Part shown: in pieces, positions 1-4,116 of the stretch
Position numbering within the stretch: position 1 is the stretch's first letter
Layout of the letters: each line of letters starts with the position of its first letter
The notes under the pieces: model-generated
What the model was told of the DNA's origin: nothing
Seen by the model: the letters and a program-made list of their open reading frames with translations, nothing else
Databases searched by the model: none
Translations under genes and position numbers: made by a program
DNA from: Candidatus Scatousia excrementipullorum
Lineage (GTDB): Bacteria; Cyanobacteriota; Vampirovibrionia; Gastranaerophilales; Gastranaerophilaceae
Direction of reading: 5' to 3'
DNA: 5,044 nucleotides
Assembly: GCA_017694215.1 (NCBI GenBank)
Contig: JADIND010000018.1
Span: 1-5,044 of the forward strand

Positions 1-264
1 AGAATTGTTGTAAAAGTTATTGAAGATACAGAACAGACTTCCGGCGGGATTTTTATTCCTGACAGTGCAAAAGAAAAACCTCAAAAAGGTGAAGTTGTTG
101 CCGTAGGCCCGGGAAAAACTAACGACAAAGGCGACAGAGAACCTATGGATGTTGCTGTCGGTCAAACAGTTCTTTACGCAAAATATGCAGGAACTGACGT
201 TAAAATGGACGGAAACGAATACAAAATTCTTTCAATTAAAGACGCATTAGCAATTATTGAATAA
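1..264 (+). CDS. groES: Co-chaperonin GroES, 3' part (5' end cut by window edge)
   Basis: GroES (Cpn10) forms the heptameric lid of the GroEL folding chamber in the cytoplasm. The visible 87 codons read in frame 1 from base 1 to a TAA at 262-264. The fragment begins RIVVKVIEDTEQTSGG, matching GroES shortly after its usual PLGD motif, so only about eight residues seem to be missing and the whole protein would be about 95 residues, the normal size. The mobile loop that docks on GroEL is clear (TSGGIFIPDSAKEKPQ, visible residues 13-28), with IFI in place of the common IVL hydrophobic tripeptide. GEVVAVGPG follows, and the C-terminus KILSIKDALAIIE is typical. groEL follows 64 bp downstream on the same strand, the classical groESL operon. 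The promoter and any heat-shock operator lie outside the window. Confidence 0.97.
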   Translation, partial: RIVVKVIEDTEQTSGGIFIPDSAKEKPQKGEVVAVGPGKTNDKGDREPMDVAVGQTVLYAKYAGTDVKMDGNEYKILSIKDALAIIE

Positions 265-270
265 AAGATT

Positions 271-290
271 TTCGACAGCAAAATGTCGAA
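271..290 (+). promoter_or_regulatory. Perfect hairpin in the groES-groEL spacer
   Basis: A 7-bp perfect stem (TTCGACA at 271-277, TGTCGAA at 284-290) encloses a GCAAAA loop, starting 7 nt after the groES stop and ending 24 nt before the groEL Shine-Dalgarno. No T-run follows, so it is unlikely to be an intrinsic terminator. Hairpins between groES and groEL are known in some bacteria as mRNA processing or stability sites, and that role is possible here. The structure is seen directly; the function is inferred. Confidence 0.5.
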
Positions 291-328
291 TAATCCGGAC
301 AAGATTTTAGTTAAAGGAGAAATAAAAA

Positions 329-1966
329 ATGGCAAAACGTATAGTATTTGATGAAGAAGCAAGAAAATCGCTTCTAAAAGGTATAGACGCAGTTGCAGAT
401 GCAGTGAAAGTTACACTGGGACCAAAAGGTCGCAACGTTATTATTGAAAAAAAATACGGTGCTCCTCAAATCGTTAACGATGGTGTAACCATTGCAAAAG
501 AAATTGAATTGAAAGACGGTTTGGAAAATGCAGGTGCTCAATTATTAAAAGAAGTTTCTTCAAAAACAAACGATGTAGCAGGTGACGGTACAACAACAGC
601 ATCAGTTCTCGCTCAGGCAATCGTTCGTGAAGGTTTGAAAAATTTAACGGCAGGTGCAAACCCTATGTCTATGAAACGCGGTATTGATAAAGCCGTTGAT
701 ATTTCAGTTAAGAAAATCAAAGAAATGTCAAAACCGGTTAATACTAAAGAAGAAATCGCTCAAGTTGCTGCAATTTCTGCCGGCAACAATAAAGAAATCG
801 GTGAACTTATTGCAGAAGCTATGGAAAAAGTCGGACACGACGGTGTTATTACTGTTGAAGAAAGCAAATCTTTCGGCACAAATTTAAAAGTTGTTGAAGG
901 TATGCAATTCGACAAAGGTTATTTGTCACCTTACTTTGTAACAGATGCAGAAAGAATGGAAGCCGTTTTGGATGATGCTTATGTATTCTGCTGCAACAAG
1001 AAAATCAACCTAATCTCGGATTTGGTTCCGTTGTTGGAACAGGTTGCACGTGACGGCAAATCTTTATTGTTAATAGCAGAAGATGTTGAAGGCGAAGCTC
1101 TTGCAACACTGGTTGTTAATACAATGAGAAAAGTATTGAGAGCAGTTGCAGTTAAAGCTCCTGGATTCGGCGACAGAAGAAAAGCCATGTTGGAAGATAT
1201 CGCAATTCTTACCGGCGGAGAAATGTTCACCGAAGAACTCGGCATTAAATTAGAAAATGTTACAACCCAGATGTTAGGTTATGCAAAACGCGTAACTGTT
1301 ACAAAAGACGAAACAACAATCGTTGTTGGTAACGAAACTAAAGAAGCTGTTCAGGACAGAATCAGATTAATCAAAAAACAAATCGAAGCTTCTGACTCTG
1401 AATACGATAAAGAAAAACTTCAAGAAAGAGTTGCAAAACTTTCAGGCGGTGTTGCTGTTATTGAAGTAGGTGCAGCAAGTGAAGTTGAATTGAAAGAAAG
1501 AAAATTAAGAATTGAAGATGCCCTGAATGCAACAAGAGCAGCTAACGAAGAAGGTATCGTACCTGGCGGCGGTGTTGCATTAGTAAGAGTTCAACAAGAA
1601 TTGGAAAAACTTGTTAATACAACAAACTTCTCATCAGATGATGAAAAAATAGGTTTCAAAATTCTTACGGCAGCACTTGATGTTCCTTTAAGAGCAATCG
1701 CAAGAAATGCCGGAGCAAAAGCTGATGTTGTAATCGATACAGTATTAACACATCAGGGTGCTTACGGATATGATGCATTGGATGACAAATATGTTGATAT
1801 GTTCTCTGCAGGTATTGTTGACCCGGCAAAAGTAACACGTTCAGCACTTGTTAATGCTGCATCAGTAGGTTCAATGCTGTTGACAACAGAAGCTGCAGTT
1901 GTTGAAATTCCGGAAGAAAAACCGGCTGCTCCTGCAATGCCAGCAGGTATGGGCGGTATGATGTAA
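329..1966 (+). CDS. groEL: Chaperonin GroEL (Hsp60), complete
   Basis: GroEL is the 14-subunit ATP-driven folding chamber of the cytoplasm, working with GroES encoded just upstream. The 545-residue product has the usual family length. The start ATG is preceded by a strong AGGAG at 315-319. Visible landmarks are the nucleotide-binding segment TLGPKGRNV (29-37), the ATPase motif GDGTTT (85-90, Asp86), the apical-domain block LVPLLEQVARDGK followed by AEDVEGEALATLVVN (232-264), KAPGFGDRRKAML (276-288), the second catalytic Asp397 in RIEDAL, and the chaperonin signature AANEEGIVPGGG (404-415). The tail ends in a short Gly/Met stretch (AGMGGMM) like that of typical GroELs. One oddity is a Cys-Cys pair at 221-222, in the apical strand where Thr/Asp is more usual before KKI. 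All key residues are intact, so it should be functional. Transcription ends at the hairpin just downstream. Confidence 0.99.
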   Translation: MAKRIVFDEEARKSLLKGIDAVADAVKVTLGPKGRNVIIEKKYGAPQIVNDGVTIAKEIELKDGLENAGAQLLKEVSSKTNDVAGDGTTTASVLAQAIVREGLKNLTAGANPMSMKRGIDKAVDISVKKIKEMSKPVNTKEEIAQVAAISAGNNKEIGELIAEAMEKVGHDGVITVEESKSFGTNLKVVEGMQFDKGYLSPYFVTDAERMEAVLDDAYVFCCNKKINLISDLVPLLEQVARDGKSLLLIAEDVEGEALATLVVNTMRKVLRAVAVKAPGFGDRRKAMLEDIAILTGGEMFTEELGIKLENVTTQMLGYAKRVTVTKDETTIVVGNETKEAVQDRIRLIKKQIEASDSEYDKEKLQERVAKLSGGVAVIEVGAASEVELKERKLRIEDALNATRAANEEGIVPGGGVALVRVQQELEKLVNTTNFSSDDEKIGFKILTAALDVPLRAIARNAGAKADVVIDTVLTHQGAYGYDALDDKYVDMFSAGIVDPAKVTRSALVNAASVGSMLLTTEAAVVEIPEEKPAAPAMPAGMGGMM

Positions 1967-1987
1967 GTATCCCTAAACTAACAAAAT

Positions 1988-2018
1988 AAAAAGGTATCCC
2001 TGATAGGGATACCTTTTT
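1988..2018. terminator. Bidirectional intrinsic terminator between convergent genes
   Basis: A 14-bp perfect stem (1988-2001 with 2005-2018, core GGTATCCCT/AGGGATACC) closes on a GAT loop. It is flanked by an A-run on the left (1988-1992) and a T-run on the right (2014-2019), so RNA from either strand ends in a hairpin followed by U residues. It lies 21 nt after the groEL stop and 12 nt beyond the stop of the minus-strand gene ending at 2031, and so serves both. An extra copy of the left-arm core, GTATCCCT, sits at 1967-1974 directly after the groEL stop. Confidence 0.93.
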
Positions 2019-2030
2019 TAAAATCAGACA

Positions 2031-3026
2031 TTATTCTTCTTCATTGTCGATTTCAATTTTATTTCCGTTTTCATCGTACTTGTAATCGTGGTAAGACGAT
2101 ATTGCACCATCGGAGTCTCTGGTAATTTCTCTGATTACTCTTCCATTTTCATCATATATGTAATCAGTATAAGTCAATATGGAGCCGTCAGCTTTACGCA
2201 TAATGAATCTGGTTTCATTCCCATTTTCATCATATTCCTCATCACAATAGAAGGTTATCGTACCATCAGGTTCTCGATTGATATATCTTACGACCTTGCC
2301 TTTATCATCATATTCCTGATCAATAAAAGATCTTACGCTCCCGTCTGCTCTACGTATAATAGATTTGATTTCTCTGCCTTTTTCATCTAAAACTTCGCTT
2401 ATATAACCATTTTCATCATAAGAATATATTGTTCCGTCTTCGTTTGGTATTTTTTGTCCGGCTTTGCTTTTATCCGGAAGTAAGAACTGGATACCCAATG
2501 GAATTTGAGTACTGCTCAAATCATCGCCTTTTGCAGGAGGGTTTTGGTCTTGTGCAGGTGGTGCTGCCAGTGGTGTTGTTGCTGTTGTAGGTGCTGTGGC
2601 TGTAGTTGGAGCCGATGCTGTTGTTGAAGCCGTTGCCGTTGTAGGTGCCGTTGCCGTTGTAGGTGCTGTTGCCGTTGTAGGTGCCGTTGCCGTTGTAGGT
2701 GCCGATGCTGTTGTCGGTGTTGTGGCTGATAAATCCAAACCCATTGCACTGTATATTCTATTCATCTGTTCATCAGACAGTTGTATGCGGTCGCCTTTCC
2801 ATATTTGATAACTATTGCCCCAGCCGGCTCTTGTTTTATCCGTTCCTCCATGGAATAAACTCTGGCCTTCTGCCTGTTCTTCTTTTTGTATTTCGTCAAA
2901 CACAGACATTACTTTTGTCCAATCTATTTTTTGATTTGCATCAAAACCTGCCTGTTTCTTTGCTTGTTCCAAAAAGATATATGTTAATCCCTGCTCTTTA
3001 CCACTTATAGTGTAATCAAATCCCAT
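2031..3026 (-). CDS. Unrecognised modular protein: N-terminal domain, Thr/Ala/Pro repeat linker, YD/RHS-like 26-residue repeats
   Basis: I do not recognise this 331-residue protein as a named family. The ATG at 3026 is chosen because AGAGGAG lies 10 nt upstream; a GTG at 3056 would add ten residues but has no well-spaced ribosome site. Residues 1-100 form a soluble, charged domain (MGFDYTISGKEQG start, WGNSYQIWKGDRIQLSDEQMNRIYSAMG near its end). Residues about 101-152 are a low-complexity linker of APTTAT hexapeptides. After a Pro/Gln-rich spacer, residues 214-317 contain four gapless 26-residue repeats of the form DENG-x2-x-R-x-I-x-R-x-x-DG-(8-9)-Y, plus a partial fifth that ends in DNEEE. 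These resemble YD/RHS or YwqK/MORN-type repeats, which often form beta-rich binding surfaces. There is no N-terminal signal peptide or membrane segment, and no toxin domain follows the repeats. It is acidic at the C-terminus. The architecture is seen; a binding or surface role is only inferred. Confidence 0.85.
   Translation of the reverse strand: MGFDYTISGKEQGLTYIFLEQAKKQAGFDANQKIDWTKVMSVFDEIQKEEQAEGQSLFHGGTDKTRAGWGNSYQIWKGDRIQLSDEQMNRIYSAMGLDLSATTPTTASAPTTATAPTTATAPTTATAPTTATASTTASAPTTATAPTTATTPLAAPPAQDQNPPAKGDDLSSTQIPLGIQFLLPDKSKAGQKIPNEDGTIYSYDENGYISEVLDEKGREIKSIIRRADGSVRSFIDQEYDDKGKVVRYINREPDGTITFYCDEEYDENGNETRFIMRKADGSILTYTDYIYDENGRVIREITRDSDGAISSYHDYKYDENGNKIEIDNEEE
2076..2387 (-). repeat. 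Four tandem 26-residue (78-bp) YD-like protein repeats
   Basis: The four units begin DEKGREI, DDKGKVV, DENGNET and DENGRVI and end in FIDQEY, FYCDEEY, YTDYIY and YHDYKY. Each carries a central (A/P/S)DG(S/T/A) turn and the spacing is exactly 26 residues with no gaps. A partial fifth unit (DENGNKIEI) runs to the C-terminus and a degenerate one (DGTIYSYDENGYI) precedes the array. Divergence between units is at the DNA level, so the array is older than the linker minisatellite in the same gene. Confidence 0.85.
2566..2727. repeat. 18-bp minisatellite encoding the APTTAT linker
   Basis: Eight in-register 18-bp units occupy 2584-2727, with a degenerate ninth at 2566-2583. The plus-strand consensus is GTTGTAGGTGCCGTTGCC. 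Units at 2638 and 2674 are identical and the one at 2656 differs by one base, while outer units are more diverged, the pattern expected from slippage in the centre of an array. Because 18 is a multiple of three, gain or loss of units changes linker length and keeps the frame. Confidence 0.9.
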
Positions 3027-3036
3027 TTGAGTTATA

Positions 3037-3043
3037 CTCCTCT
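3037..3043 (-). promoter_or_regulatory. Shine-Dalgarno that fixes the start of the repeat protein
   Basis: AGAGGAG on the minus strand, 10 nt before the ATG at 3026. It lies inside the reading frame that would be used from the upstream GTG at 3056, which has no comparable site, so the ATG is preferred. Confidence 0.7.
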
Positions 3044-3083
3044 GATTTGTAAGCACACCTTGCTTATAATTTAATAAACGTTA

Positions 3084-3112
3084 TTTACACTATAAAAATT
3101 TATTACTGTCAT
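3084..3112 (-). promoter_or_regulatory. Possible sigma-70-type promoter for the repeat-protein gene
   Basis: On the minus strand ATGACA (3112-3107, five of six matches to the -35 consensus) is separated by 17 nt from TGTAAA (3089-3084, four of six to the -10). The surrounding gap is very AT-rich, so chance matches are likely. It would give a 5' leader of roughly 50 nt. I see no convincing terminator for cysK in this gap, so read-through from cysK is also possible. Confidence 0.3.
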
Positions 3113-3135
3113 TTTATTTTTACATTTTGTTACAA

Positions 3136-4053
3136 TTAAGCAAAAAGTTCACTGGAAAGATAACGTTCTCCGCTGTCCGGAAGAATTACAACAATAAGTT
3201 TTCCTTTGTTTTCAGGTCTTTTAGAAAGTTCATTTGCCGCCCATAATGCTGCACCTGAAGAAATTCCCGATAAAATACCCTCTTGTGCAGCAAGCTTTCT
3301 TGCCATATCCATAGCATCTTCATCAGTAACCGGAATAATTTCATCGACAACACTTCTGTCAAAATTTTCAGGAACAAAATTGGCACCTATGCCCTGAATT
3401 TTATGACTGCCTGCCGGTTTGCCCGCTAAAACTCTGGAACTTGCAGGTTCAACCGCTACAGCTTTTATTGCAGAATTTTTTGCTTTAAGCCCCTTTGCAA
3501 TCCCTGAGATTGTACCTCCTGTTCCAACACCGGCAACAATTATGTCAACTTTTCCTTCTGTATCATTCCAAATTTCCTCGGAAGTTGTTAAAACATGGCT
3601 TTCAGGATTTGAAGGATTTGAAAATTGCTGGGGAATAAATGAATTTTTAATTTCTCTGTGAAGTTCTTCCGCCTTATCCACAGCACCCTGCATGCCTTTT
3701 GCACCGTCAGTAAGAACCAGTTCTGCTCCGTAAGCTTTCAATAACATACGGCGTTCAAGGCTCATTGTTTCGGGCATTGTCAAAATCATCCTGTAACCTT
3801 TTATCGCACATACCATAGCAAGACCTATACCAGTGTTGCCGCTTGTCGGTTCAATTATAACCGTATCTTTATTAACAAGTCCAGCTTCCTCTGCTCTTTT
3901 TAGCATATTATAAGCAGGTCTGTCTTTAATAGAACCCGCAGGATTATGAGATTCAAGTTTAGCAGCAATAAAGGCTTCACCGTCATTTAACTTATTAATT
4001 TTTACAAGCGGAGTTTTACCGATTAATTCAATTAAATTTTCTGCGATTTTCAT
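3136..4053 (-). CDS. cysK: Cysteine synthase A (O-acetylserine sulfhydrylase)
   Basis: This PLP enzyme makes L-cysteine from O-acetyl-L-serine and sulfide, the last step of assimilatory cysteine synthesis in the cytoplasm. The 305-residue product is of normal family length. Visible motifs in order are the Schiff-base lysine Lys43 in NPAGSIKDR, the substrate loop EPTSGNTGIGLA (69-80), MPETMSLERR (93-102), the PLP-phosphate loop GVGTGGTISG (175-184), KIQGIGANFVP (218-228), the GISSGA loop (263-268) whose serine contacts the PLP ring nitrogen, and PDSGERYLS (292-300). TTSEEIW replaces the common TTGPEIW, a small departure. The ATG at 4053 is chosen because AAAGGA lies six nt upstream and the protein then starts MKIAENLIELIGKTPLV, as expected. 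The frame stays open to an ATG at 4155, but those 34 extra codons only translate the inverted repeat and the end of the upstream nuclease in another frame. It follows the hydE-DUF559 ORF by 34 bp and is probably co-transcribed with it. Confidence 0.96.
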   Translation of the reverse strand: MKIAENLIELIGKTPLVKINKLNDGEAFIAAKLESHNPAGSIKDRPAYNMLKRAEEAGLVNKDTVIIEPTSGNTGIGLAMVCAIKGYRMILTMPETMSLERRMLLKAYGAELVLTDGAKGMQGAVDKAEELHREIKNSFIPQQFSNPSNPESHVLTTSEEIWNDTEGKVDIIVAGVGTGGTISGIAKGLKAKNSAIKAVAVEPASSRVLAGKPAGSHKIQGIGANFVPENFDRSVVDEIIPVTDEDAMDMARKLAAQEGILSGISSGAALWAANELSKRPENKGKLIVVILPDSGERYLSSELFA

Positions 4054-4059
4054 AAATTT

Positions 4060-4065
4060 TCCTTT
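4060..4065 (-). promoter_or_regulatory. Shine-Dalgarno that fixes the cysK start
   Basis: AAAGGA on the minus strand, six nt before the ATG at 4053. It lies 10 nt outside the inverted repeat ending at 4076, so insertion of the element spared the cysK translation signal. Confidence 0.75.
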
Positions 4066-4075
4066 CCATGTTGTT

Positions 4076-4116
4076 GCCCCCTCACCCTTAATCCCTCTCC
4101 CGCAGGGCGAGGGAAA
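4076..4116. repeat. 41-bp inverted repeat, left copy
   Basis: This is a perfect reverse complement of 4427-4467 over 41 bp, and identity stops abruptly on both sides. It contains its own imperfect hairpin: CCCTC (4093-4097), a T/C mismatch, CCC (4099-4101), a GCA loop, then GGG and GAGGG (to 4113). It is much more GC-rich than its surroundings. The stop codon of the DUF559 ORF (4088-4090) lies within it, and the repeat supplies the last residues of that protein (LALRERD). Confidence 0.95.

Noticed and set aside
979..1245. Minus-strand ORF of 88 codons inside groEL
   Set aside because: It is a shadow of the highly conserved groEL frame, with no ribosome site or recognisable features.
2088..2390. 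Plus-strand ORF of 100 codons opposite the YD repeats
   Set aside because: It mirrors the periodicity of the opposing 78-bp repeats and has no convincing start signal.
2584..2727. CRISPR-like array
   Set aside because: The 18-bp units are contiguous with no spacers and are in frame inside a coding region, so this is a coding minisatellite.
3027..3056. GTG start at 3056 for the repeat protein
   Set aside because: It has no well-placed ribosome site, whereas AGAGGAG precedes the ATG at 3026.
3062..3135. Terminator after cysK
   Set aside because: Only short weak palindromes such as TTGTNACAA occur, with no GC-rich stem followed by a T-run.
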